Assembly (NCBI GenBank): GCA_003522145.1
Contig: DPGD01000041.1
Span: 1-40,024, forward strand
Source: Clostridiales bacterium
Lineage (GTDB): Bacteria > Bacillota > Clostridia > Oscillospirales > CAG-272
DNA length: 40,024 nucleotides
Reading direction: 5' to 3'
Shown piece after piece: positions 8,602 through 15,607 of this stretch. How positions within the stretch are numbered: position 1 is the stretch's first letter; each line of letters starts with the position of its first letter. The notes under the pieces were generated by a model that did not search any database, was not told the DNA's origin, and worked only from the letters and a program-made list of their open reading frames with translations. The translations under genes were made by a program, and so were the position numbers.

Positions 8602-9525
8602 TCACTTCTTTTCCTTTTCCTTCCGGAAGGCCTTTTCACACAACAGCGCCGTTCCGCAGGCATTGTCGGACGAAAACTCCGGTTGGGCAAATGCTCCCGC
8701 AAATTTTTTCTCCATACTTTCCCGGATGATCCGGCAACTCATCACGCCCCCGGCATACAGCACCGGCATCCTGCCGTACAGCTCCAAAGCGTTTGCGGTC
8801 AGTGCTTCCAGAGTTGCTCTGATGAATTCGATCGTATAGGCGGCGATCTCTTCCTTGGAGCGCCCCTCTTCCATCATTTTCACCGTCTGGTTTTCCAAGC
8901 CCGAAATATGGCAGGTCAGTCCCCTGACCGAAGGGCGTGCCTTTGCGGGCTTTACGCCCTCCGCCAGTTTTTCAAGCTCCGCTCCGCAGGGAAAACGAAG
9001 CCCCAGCCGCACCCCTGTCCGGTCGATGGCCTGTCCTGCCGTCAGGTCGGCCGTGCCGCCTATTTTTCGGATTTCCCCCTTTTCGCAAAGGAGCAATTCA
9101 GTGGTGCCTCCCGAAACATGAAAGGCCAGAAAGGGATGCTCCTGCCACTCAAGCACTCCCGCCGAATACAGCGCCGCCTGTATATGTCCCGCCTGGTGCG
9201 AAAAGGCATAGACCGGCACTCCTCTGCCGGCACCTATGCTCCGTCCCAGAAGCTCGCCCGCCAGAAAACAGGGCATATAGGAACCTTCCATATCCCTTGG
9301 ACGGGCGGAATACCCCACCGCCGTCAATTCGGGCAGTTTCCCCAGTTCCTCCATCAGAACCGGAAGATTTTTCACATGGCAAAACAGGGCGTCACTCTGC
9401 CGCACGCCCCGTTCTTTCTCCGCCACATATACACTTTTTTTAAGATTGGCCGACACCCTGCCCTCTTCCACCAAAGCAACCGAGGTGGTATAGTTGCTGG
9501 TGTCGATTCCCAAGAAGGAAGCCAT
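8602..9525 (-). CDS. TsaD/Kae1-family paralogue (peptidase M22 type)
   Basis: The protein is 307 aa with an ASKHA-fold nucleotide-binding core. It begins LGIDTSNYTTSVALVEEG, whereas genuine TsaD typically begins LGIETSCDETAVA. The metal-binding pair is kept as His110 and His114 in FSHQAGH, where TsaD has HxEGH. FHVSGGTTELLL and a late Asp in SSDNACGTAL are also kept. It is shorter than TsaD (about 335 aa). Many Clostridia carry this second, TsaD-like gene beside nusB and xse genes in addition to true tsaD. Its role is not established, and it may or may not act on tRNA. It lies between nusB (gap of 1 bp) and xseA (overlap or small gap), so it is made in the same transcript. Confidence 0.8.
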   Translation of the reverse strand: MASFLGIDTSNYTTSVALVEEGRVSANLKKSVYVAEKERGVRQSDALFCHVKNLPVLMEELGKLPELTAVGYSARPRDMEGSYMPCFLAGELLGRSIGAGRGVPVYAFSHQAGHIQAALYSAGVLEWQEHPFLAFHVSGGTTELLLCEKGEIRKIGGTADLTAGQAIDRTGVRLGLRFPCGAELEKLAEGVKPAKARPSVRGLTCHISGLENQTVKMMEEGRSKEEIAAYTIEFIRATLEALTANALELYGRMPVLYAGGVMSCRIIRESMEKKFAGAFAQPEFSSDNACGTALLCEKAFRKEKEKK

Positions 9526-9526
9526 A

Positions 9527-9934
9527 TTATCCCTTCAATCCTTCCTTATCCGCAATGGTATTGAGAATCCCGTTGACAAACGCCGGCGCCTTATCGTCGT
9601 TGTACTTCTTGCACAGCTCCACCGCTTCGTTGATGGACACGCTGAAGGGAATATCCTCCACATACAGCATCTCATAAATGCAAAGCCGCAGAATGGCCAG
9701 AGAAATTCTCGAAATTCTCTTCACCTTCCAACCGTTGCTGTACCGCTCCACCAGCGCATCGATCTGTTCTTTGGACTTTGCGGCGCCCACCACTACGGTT
9801 TTCACATAGTCATCCTCCTCAAAAGGACGCACTTCCCGTTCACTCCGGTAAAGCTCCTCCGGATCCTTCTCCGGAAAAAAGGTCAGCTCATACAGCAGGC
9901 TGAACGCCAGTTCTCTCGCCTCTCGTCTGGTCAT
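9527..9934 (-). CDS. nusB: Transcription antitermination factor NusB
   Basis: The protein is 135 aa, the usual size. The start is the ATG at 9934 (MTRREARELAF) with AGAGGA six bases upstream. An upstream in-frame ATG at 9955 has no comparable site. The all-helical NusB fold is recognised from REARELAFSLLYEL at the N-terminus and from ISLAILRLCIYEML, PFSVSINEAVELCKKY and APAFVNGILNTI at the C-terminus. It binds boxA RNA with NusE (ribosomal protein S10) to prevent termination in rRNA operons. It is the first gene of a four-gene operon with the M22 gene, xseA and xseB. Confidence 0.93.
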   Translation of the reverse strand: MTRREARELAFSLLYELTFFPEKDPEELYRSEREVRPFEEDDYVKTVVVGAAKSKEQIDALVERYSNGWKVKRISRISLAILRLCIYEMLYVEDIPFSVSINEAVELCKKYNDDKAPAFVNGILNTIADKEGLKG

Positions 9935-9964
9935 AGGATATCCTCTTCGTTTCAAAAGATCACC

Positions 9965-9984
9965 GACGGGACACTTTTCCCGTC
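9965..9984 (-). other. Hairpin in the nusB operon leader
   Basis: GACGGG and CCCGTC form a 6-bp perfect stem with an 8-nt loop, about 30 nt before the nusB start and inside the predicted leader RNA. It has no T tail, so it is not a terminator. It may be an mRNA-stability or translation-control hairpin. Confidence 0.4.
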
Positions 9985-9994
9985 TTTCCCCGGA

Positions 9995-10023
9995 ATCATA
10001 CCATATTTCTGAAGAATAGTCAA
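9995..10023 (-). promoter_or_regulatory. Sigma-A-type promoter of the nusB-M22-xseAB operon
   Basis: On the minus strand TTGACT (10023-10018), a 17-nt spacer and TATGAT (10000-9995). The leader to the nusB ATG is about 55 nt. Confidence 0.7.
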
Positions 10024-10068
10024 GGGTTCCCGGGAAAAAAACAGAAATTCTGCTCTTTTCCGGAGCGG

Positions 10069-11223
10069 TCAGTCGGCCAAAAGCTCTTCTGCCATCCTCC
10101 GGATCTGCACTTCCGTTTCTCCGTTCACGGCTGACCGTACTGTAACCGGACTTTCAAGATACTTCAGATTTTTACTCTTCTCCAGAAGTCCGCACATCAC
10201 CCTGGCCGCCGTCGGTGCCCAGGAACCGTTTTCGATCATGCCCACCTTCCGGTTCTGATAATTACGCTCGGTCAGCTTCTCTATGAAGCCCCGCATACAG
10301 GGAAAAATATCGGAATTGTAGGTTGTGGTGGCCAGCACCAGACGGTCGTACCGGAAGGCCGACGCCAACGCCTTGGACCAATCACTCCGGGCCAGATCGT
10401 AAACTTCGGTTTTTATCCCTTTTCCCTTCAACTCCTCTTCTAAGAGCACCACAGCTTTTTTGGTATTCCCGTAAACCGAGGTGTAAGCAATACATACGCC
10501 CTTCTCTTCGGGCTGATAGGAGGACCAGAGACCGTAAAGCTCCAGACAGCGGGAAAAATCCTCCTGCAAAACCGGCCCGTGCAGGGGACAGATCTTCCGG
10601 ATGTCCAACGCCTCCGCCTTTTTTAGGAGTGCCTGCACCTGCATTCCATATTTGCCCACAATGCCGATGTAGTAGCGTCTTGCTTCATCGGTCCACTCTT
10701 CCTTTGCATCCAGCGCCCCGAATTTTCCGAAGGCATCGGCTGAAAACAGGACCCGATCCTTTTGATCGTAGGTCACCATCACTTCGGGCCAATGCACCAT
10801 GGGCGCAAACACAAAGGTCAGAACATGGGTCCCCAAAGCCAAGCTCTGCCCGTCGCTCACTTCTAGGGCTTCAGAGCACAGCCCTTTTCCGAAAAAGCCC
10901 TCTATCATCCGGAAGGTCTTTGCATTGCCCACCACCGTTGTCCGGGGGTACCTCTGCAAAAAGGCTCCGATGCTGGCCGAATGATCCGGCTCCATATGCT
11001 GCACTACCAGATAGTCGGGCACCCGGCTTCCCAATTCCGCCGAAAGCTTTTCCAGCCATTCTCCGGTAAAATTCCGATCCACCGTATCCAAGACTGCGAC
11101 CTTTTCATCCAAAATCAGATAGGAATTATACGCCATACCCGCATGCACCTTGTACTGTCCCTCAAATAAATCCACCTTACGGTCGTTGACTCCGATATAT
11201 TTTATGTCTTCCGAAACAAACAT
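10069..11223 (-). CDS. fprA: Flavodiiron protein (A-type flavoprotein)
   Basis: The protein is 384 aa. The start is the ATG at 11223 with GGAGG seven bases upstream. The N-terminal metallo-beta-lactamase-like domain (1-240) carries all di-iron ligands: His76, Glu78, Asp80 and His81 (HMEPDHS), His144 (VHWPEV), Asp163 (SADAFG) and His215 (PLHGP). The flavodoxin domain (about 243-384) has the FMN loop YTSVYGNTKKA and a second loop near TTTYNSD. Such proteins reduce oxygen or nitric oxide to water or nitrous oxide with electrons from rubredoxin or similar donors, protecting strict anaerobes. It has its own promoter and is not part of the neighbouring operon. No rubredoxin gene is adjacent. Confidence 0.93.
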   Translation of the reverse strand: MFVSEDIKYIGVNDRKVDLFEGQYKVHAGMAYNSYLILDEKVAVLDTVDRNFTGEWLEKLSAELGSRVPDYLVVQHMEPDHSASIGAFLQRYPRTTVVGNAKTFRMIEGFFGKGLCSEALEVSDGQSLALGTHVLTFVFAPMVHWPEVMVTYDQKDRVLFSADAFGKFGALDAKEEWTDEARRYYIGIVGKYGMQVQALLKKAEALDIRKICPLHGPVLQEDFSRCLELYGLWSSYQPEEKGVCIAYTSVYGNTKKAVVLLEEELKGKGIKTEVYDLARSDWSKALASAFRYDRLVLATTTYNSDIFPCMRGFIEKLTERNYQNRKVGMIENGSWAPTAARVMCGLLEKSKNLKYLESPVTVRSAVNGETEVQIRRMAEELLAD

Positions 11224-11244
11224 TTCTCTACCTCCGTTTCCCAG

Positions 11245-11273
11245 ATTGTACCACAGTTTTCCCGGATTGTAAA
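11245..11273 (-). promoter_or_regulatory. Sigma-A-type promoter of fprA
   Basis: On the minus strand TTTACA (11273-11268), a 17-nt spacer and TACAAT (11250-11245), about 20 nt before the start codon. Confidence 0.65.
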
Positions 11274-11318
11274 CACCCATTTTCACATTTTCGCACCCAA
11301 AGCGTATCCTTCTTAAAA

Positions 11319-11387
11319 GTCTTTGGACGGCCTCCGCCTGCGGCACCCCAAAGGGATCGATCAAAAGCTTTCGGAGCTTTCAAAGAC
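11319..11387. other. Compact multi-arm stem-loop element in the fprA / hydrolase spacer
   Basis: GTCTTTG (11319-11325) and CAAAGAC (11381-11387) enclose several small stems: CCGCctGCGG, CCCcaaaGGG, the palindrome GATCGATC and AAAGCTttcggAGCTTT. The block is G+C-rich, contains no credible gene and lies between divergent promoters. It resembles a dispersed palindromic repeat (REP-like) or a structured RNA. Confidence 0.45.
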
Positions 11388-11429
11388 CGCCTCCCAAGTC
11401 TGTTTTTGTCGGAATTTTGCTCCAGCCGC

Positions 11430-11458
11430 TTGATTCCAAAAGAAAAATAGGGTATACT
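11430..11458 (+). promoter_or_regulatory. Sigma-A-type promoter of the hydrolase-ZIP operon
   Basis: TTGATT (11430-11435), a 17-nt spacer and TATACT (11453-11458), followed by GGAGGGG and the ATG at 11483. The leader is only about 18 nt. Confidence 0.75.
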
Positions 11459-11482
11459 GCAAAAAAATCCGGAGGGGTAAAA

Positions 11483-12163
11483 ATGTACTTTGAAGAAAAA
11501 GGGGAAGGGTTTCCTCTGGTGCTTCTTCACGGAAACGGAGAAGACCACCACTATTTTGACAGACAGATCGATTTCTTTTCCCGATACTACAGAGTGCTTG
11601 CTCCGGATACGCCCGGGCACGGCCTGTCGCCCAAAGGAGAAGGAGATTTCACCTTGGAACGCTTTTCAAGAGATCTGCATACACTCTTGGAAGAACAAAA
11701 AATTTCCGGGTGCCATCTGCTCGGTTTTTCTGACGGAGGAAATATTGCCCTTCACTTCGCCTTGCAGTTTCCTTCCGCCGTAAATCGCCTGATCCTGAAC
11801 GGTGCCAATTTATTTCCCTCCGGCGTTTGCGCAAGAATCCAGCTTCCGGTCGTTTTGGGTTACAAACTCTGTTCTTTTTTCGGGCTCTTCTCGGAAGAAG
11901 CGCAGAAAAAGGCTGCCATTCTCGGTTTGATGGTGAAGGAACCCCATTTTCACCCGGAGGAGCTGAAGAAGCTCCGGATGCCCACCCTGGTTCTTGTGGG
12001 CGACCGGGATATGATCAAGGAAAAGCACTCCCGGCTGATTGCCTCCTCCCTTCCCGACGGCCGTCTGAAAATTCTGCCGGGCAGTCACTTTCTGGCCGCC
12101 GAAGCGCCCGACCTGTACAATCAAACCGTTCTGAAATTTCTGAAAGGAGCCAAAAATTCATGA
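11483..12163 (+). CDS. Alpha/beta hydrolase
   Basis: The protein is 226 aa. The start is the ATG at 11483 after GGAGGGG. An upstream in-frame ATG at 11417 is rejected because it lies ahead of the promoter. The fold is shown by LVLLHGNGED (oxyanion loop), the nucleophile elbow GFSDGG (Ser83), an acid in LVGDRD (Asp174 or Asp176) and the catalytic His202 in GSHFL. There is no signal peptide, so it is cytoplasmic. The substrate cannot be named. The family includes esterases, lipases and C-C hydrolases. The stop codon overlaps the start of the metal transporter gene (ATGA), so the two are co-translated. Confidence 0.82.
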   Translation: MYFEEKGEGFPLVLLHGNGEDHHYFDRQIDFFSRYYRVLAPDTPGHGLSPKGEGDFTLERFSRDLHTLLEEQKISGCHLLGFSDGGNIALHFALQFPSAVNRLILNGANLFPSGVCARIQLPVVLGYKLCSFFGLFSEEAQKKAAILGLMVKEPHFHPEELKKLRMPTLVLVGDRDMIKEKHSRLIASSLPDGRLKILPGSHFLAAEAPDLYNQTVLKFLKGAKNS

Positions 12164-12948
12164 ATTCCTTCCTGCAAACGGCCAGCGGCATTTTTCTTCC
12201 CTTCCTGGGCACTACCTTCGGTGCCGCCGCCGTTTTTGTTTTCCGGAAATCCCCCAAAGCGGTTCTGCAGAAAGCCCTGCTTGGGTTTGCCTCCGGGGTG
12301 ATGATCGCCGCCTCTGTCTGGTCCCTGCTCATTCCCGCCATTGAAAGCTCCCAAAGCTACGGCGCCTTTTCCTTTATACCCGCCGCCGTCGGCTTCCTTT
12401 GCGGCGTGCTGTTCCTCCTGCTTCTGGATACGATCATTCCCCATCTGCACTATGACGCCGAGGACCCGGAGGGGCCCCGCACCCGGCTGGGCCGCACCTT
12501 TATGCTGATTTTAGCCGTTACCATGCACAATCTGCCGGAAGGTATGGCCGTAGGCGTGGTCTTTGCGGGACTATTAAACGGAGATACTGCCATCTCCTTC
12601 CCCTCCGCTATGGCGCTCTCCTTCGGCATTGCCCTGCAGAACCTGCCGGAAGGTGCCATCATTTCCCTTCCTCTGTTCGGAGAAGGAGAAAGCAAAAAGA
12701 AGTCCTTCCTTTACGGCATGCTCTCCGGCATTGTGGAGCCAATCGGCGCACTGCTGACGCTGGCACTTACCTCCCTTGTTTCGCCGGTTCTGCCTTATCT
12801 TCTTTCCTTTGCCGCAGGCGCCATGATCTATGTAGTGGTGGAAGAGCTGATTCCCCAGTCCCACGAGGGAAAGCACTCCAATGTCTCCACCATCAGCGTG
12901 GCTTTCGGCTTTACCCTCATGATGATTTTAGATGTGGCTCTGGGCTGA
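12160..12948 (+). CDS. ZIP/GufA-family metal ion transporter
   Basis: The protein is 262 aa with about eight membrane spans. The start is the ATG at 12160, which overlaps the preceding TGA and has AAGGAG ten bases upstream. The two metal-binding helices are clear: MHNLPEGMAVG in span 4 and LQNLPEGAIISLP in span 5, as in the GufA branch of ZIP transporters. Later helices contain GIVEPIGALL and VVEELIPQSHEG. A histidine-containing segment (PHLHYDAEDPEG) precedes span 4. It imports zinc or another divalent cation across the cytoplasmic membrane. The metal cannot be told from sequence. It is the last gene of a two-gene operon. Confidence 0.88.
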   Translation: MNSFLQTASGIFLPFLGTTFGAAAVFVFRKSPKAVLQKALLGFASGVMIAASVWSLLIPAIESSQSYGAFSFIPAAVGFLCGVLFLLLLDTIIPHLHYDAEDPEGPRTRLGRTFMLILAVTMHNLPEGMAVGVVFAGLLNGDTAISFPSAMALSFGIALQNLPEGAIISLPLFGEGESKKKSFLYGMLSGIVEPIGALLTLALTSLVSPVLPYLLSFAAGAMIYVVVEELIPQSHEGKHSNVSTISVAFGFTLMMILDVALG

Positions 12949-12970
12949 AAACGGGGCGAAACACAAACCA

Positions 12971-13015
12971 AACAGGCGACCCCTCCCATCCTTTCGGGAG
13001 CGACCGCCTGTTTTT
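12971..13015. terminator. Intrinsic terminator between the convergent ZIP and aro-fusion genes
   Basis: AACAGGCG (12971-12978) pairs with CGCCTGTT (13005-13012), with an inner CTCCC/GGGAG stem, and is followed by a T run. It serves the plus-strand gene and may also act on the minus strand. Confidence 0.8.
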
Positions 13016-13070
13016 CTTTTTGATTCTTTCCGATTTTCATTCTTAAGGCCAAGAGAGACGATTCAACCTT

Positions 13071-15316
13071 CTACCGATTGTACTCCTTTGAAAATCGGTC
13101 GTACAGCTCCTCCGTTGCCTTTTTGGGAATACTTTCATCCAAGAACAGCTCTGCCGAACGCCGAAGTCCTTCAATAAACATATACAGTCCTCCGTAAGCG
13201 GGAATGTCTCTTGCCCACGCTTCCAAGAGCAGTCCGGATGGTTGTTCCAGAGCCGTCAGATCCAGGACCTCCCTCACATTGGACAGCCTCTCCGCAGGCA
13301 GAGGCGCCAAATGAACCTTCCGGTCTCCGAATGCGCCCACCGTATTCAACAGCAGATCCACATTTCGCGCCCGGTTCAGAACCTCTCTTTCGGGAAAAAG
13401 GATCTGCACCGTTCGGGCATTCCGCTCCAAAAGCACGGTTTTAACCGCTTCGGACAGGGGACCTACGCCTAAGATCACGCATTTCTTCCCGGAAACCTCG
13501 ATTCCGAACCGGTTCAATTCCGCCGCAAAGCTCTCGCAATCGGTGTTGTGTCCTGACAGGCTTCCGCTTTTCCGCCGCACCACGGTATTCACGGTTCCGA
13601 GACTCCTGGCTCTCGGAGAGATCTCATCCAGTTGGGGCAGAATCACCGCACGAAGGGAAGGCGCCACATTCACGCCGCTCAGCTTTCCCCGGCGCAAAAG
13701 AGTCAGTATTTCCTCCGGATGCCGGTCAAAAAGTATATACTCTCTGCCGCACAGGGCAGAGAAAATCCGGGGAGCCGGAAGGCCTTCGTCGGCACCCATC
13801 ATCCCGAATTCCGCCGTACTCTCCCGTTGAATCCTCCGGCTTTCGGAAAAAATGCTCTCATATATGCGGCAGAGTGCCTTTCCCGTCTCTCCGCCTGCCC
13901 TGCTTACCCTTTCCAAGACCGCCTTCTCACGCATTTCGTCAAGGACCGGACCGCCCATTCTCTTTTGACCCTGTGCCAATTCCGAGGACAGCACGATCCG
14001 GCGGGAAAGCAACCGGACGATCTGCTCATCCAACTCATCCATTTTCTGCCGCACCTCAAAAGGATCTCTTGCCGTCTGCTCCTCTTTCGGCACCTCCGGA
14101 GAAGGCCCCAACAGCGCAAGATCGTTGAAAAAGGAGGGGTAGAAAGAGGCCACCGCCTCCGCTCCCTCAATTTCCACCGGACAAAGAGCCGAGGCCACCG
14201 CCGCCGCAGAAATACATTCCGCGTCACACTGCAAAATTCCTCCGGTCAAGACAGAACCGACGACTACAAGGCCTTCCTCCGTCCACCGGACCTCTGCGCC
14301 CAGCTGTTTCAAAAACGCTTCCGTTCTTTTTCCCCATGCCCGCTCTTCGGCATTTCCGGAAAAGGCCAAAATGCTTTCCCCCTTGGCCTGACAGGCAAGC
14401 ACTCCGCACAAGGGCAGAAATTCTATATTTTCCTCGAAAGAATATCTTCCCGCCTTCAAGGTCTCTTGGCGCACCCTGCACACATTCCCCTGCCGATCCA
14501 CTCCGGCGCCAAAAGAAGAAAGATACCCGAGAATGCTTTCTTCCTTTTGCAGGGAATCCGCCGGCAGCCCCTTGACCGTCACCCCCTCCGGGGAAAATGC
14601 GCCGGCGCAAAGAAAAGGGGATACCAGCCGATAACTGCCCTCGACTGCACATTTAAGGGGAGAAGAAAATCGGCCCCCTCCCGGAAGAAGGATCCTTCCG
14701 CATCCGATCACCGGGCGAACGCCGAAGACTTCAAGAGCTCTGAAGACCAGCAGAGACGGTGCCTCCTTTTCAAAAATCAGAACGCTCTCCGAAGAAAGAA
14801 GGCAGAGGGCAACCGCTGTTTTTTCAAGACATCGGTCGGGTATATCCCGGGCAAAGTATTCTCCGGGAATCAGTTTGCCTGACAGCACCACCTGTCTTTT
14901 CTCTCCGTCCCGGAAGGAAAGACAAACTCCTTTTTCCGAAAGGAACTGCAAAAAATTCTCCGAAAGCATTTCTGCCGCAGCTTCGGCTTCTTCAAAAACG
15001 GCCGGTACCCCCTCTGCCGCCAAAAGAAACAGCGCCCAGAAAAACAATTCGGAATCTTCTCTGCAGCATACGAACCGATTGCTCCCCTCCTTCGGAAGCG
15101 GTTTCACCAGAACTCCGTCCTTTTGCCGGAAAATTCCGGCGCCCAAAGCCTCTGCCGTTTCCGCCGCCCAACGAAGCCGTTGGGAAAACAGCGGGCACTG
15201 CACCTTTGTCGGCCGGTCCGACACCGTTGCAAGAAAAAGCTTTCGGAGCAGATCCTCTTCCGAAGGCGGAGCCTGAAGTTCACCGCCGAAAACGCTTTTT
15301 TCAATCGGATTCTCAT
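13071..15316 (-). CDS. Fusion of EPSP synthase-like, chorismate mutase-like and shikimate dehydrogenase-like domains; disrupted in an A6 tract near the start
   Basis: One reading frame of 717 codons is open from a GTG at 15224. The family N-terminus lies further upstream: the ATG at 15316 has AGGAAGG eight bases before it and reads MRIRLKK, then must shift -1 in an A6 run (15301-15296) to continue SVFGGELQAPPS. The whole product would be about 748 aa. Residues below are numbered from the GTG (add 31 for full length). Residues 1-375 are EPSP synthase-like, but catalytic motifs are lost: APPSKS became APPSEE, DHR became DAE (334-336), and KSYP became SFYP. Residues 388-470 are AroQ-type chorismate mutase-like. 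Arg392, Arg409, Asp429, Arg432, Glu433 and Gln466 are kept, but the key Lys position is Gln420, with Lys421 next to it. Residues 480-700 are shikimate dehydrogenase-like. Asp562 (HNTD) is kept and the catalytic Lys is Arg525. Its function is unknown. Confidence 0.78.
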
Positions 15317-15391
15317 TCTGCAGACTTCCTTCCTCTCAAAGCTTTCACCGTTTTCTCTTCTCTTTCGTCCCGACTTCTCATATTGCTACTC

Positions 15392-15420
15392 ATTTTACAC
15401 CGGAATCTGAATTTCGTCAA
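15392..15420 (-). promoter_or_regulatory. Sigma-A-type promoter of the aro-domain fusion gene
   Basis: On the minus strand TTGACG (15420-15415), a 17-nt spacer and TAAAAT (15397-15392). It lies about 70 nt upstream of the ATG at 15316, which supports that start over the GTG at 15224. Confidence 0.7.
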
Positions 15421-15505
15421 GAAAAATCCACAAAAAAATCCAAAAAACCCCAAAAATGATCCGCCGAAAAATTCGACAAAAGTGCAAGAAAAAGCACTCT
15501 TCCCC

Positions 15506-15534
15506 TTGACTTTTCCGAAAAAGTCGGTTAGAAT
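15506..15534 (+). promoter_or_regulatory. Sigma-A-type promoter of protease paralogue 1
   Basis: TTGACT (15506-15511), a 17-nt spacer and TAGAAT (15529-15534). The leader to the ATG at 15608 is about 65 nt. A small AGTGC/GCACT hairpin lies just upstream. Confidence 0.7.
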
Positions 15535-15607
15535 GGCACTGGCGGTCAAAGACCGGCCGAAATTTCCGGAATACGATTCACGGTTTACTAAAAGGACGGT
15601 GTTTTTT

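Noticed and set aside
10020..10068. Intrinsic terminator after fprA
   Set aside because: CAGAA/TTCTG followed by T's is visible on the minus strand, but the stem is too short to support a call.
15104..15316. Separate 70-aa basic protein from the ATG at 15316
   Set aside because: After the first seven codons it is the wrong frame of the EPSP synthase-like domain and very Arg-rich. The ATG is better read as the start of the fusion gene before a -1 shift.
13071..15316. Calling this gene aroA, aroE or a working chorismate mutase
   Set aside because: Active-site residues are missing or changed in each domain, so a standard enzyme name would mislead.
14759..15607. Long N-terminal extension of protease paralogue 1
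   Set aside because: The frame is open, but it runs through the antisense of the aro fusion and across the promoter at 15506-15534, with Lys/Pro-rich low-complexity content.
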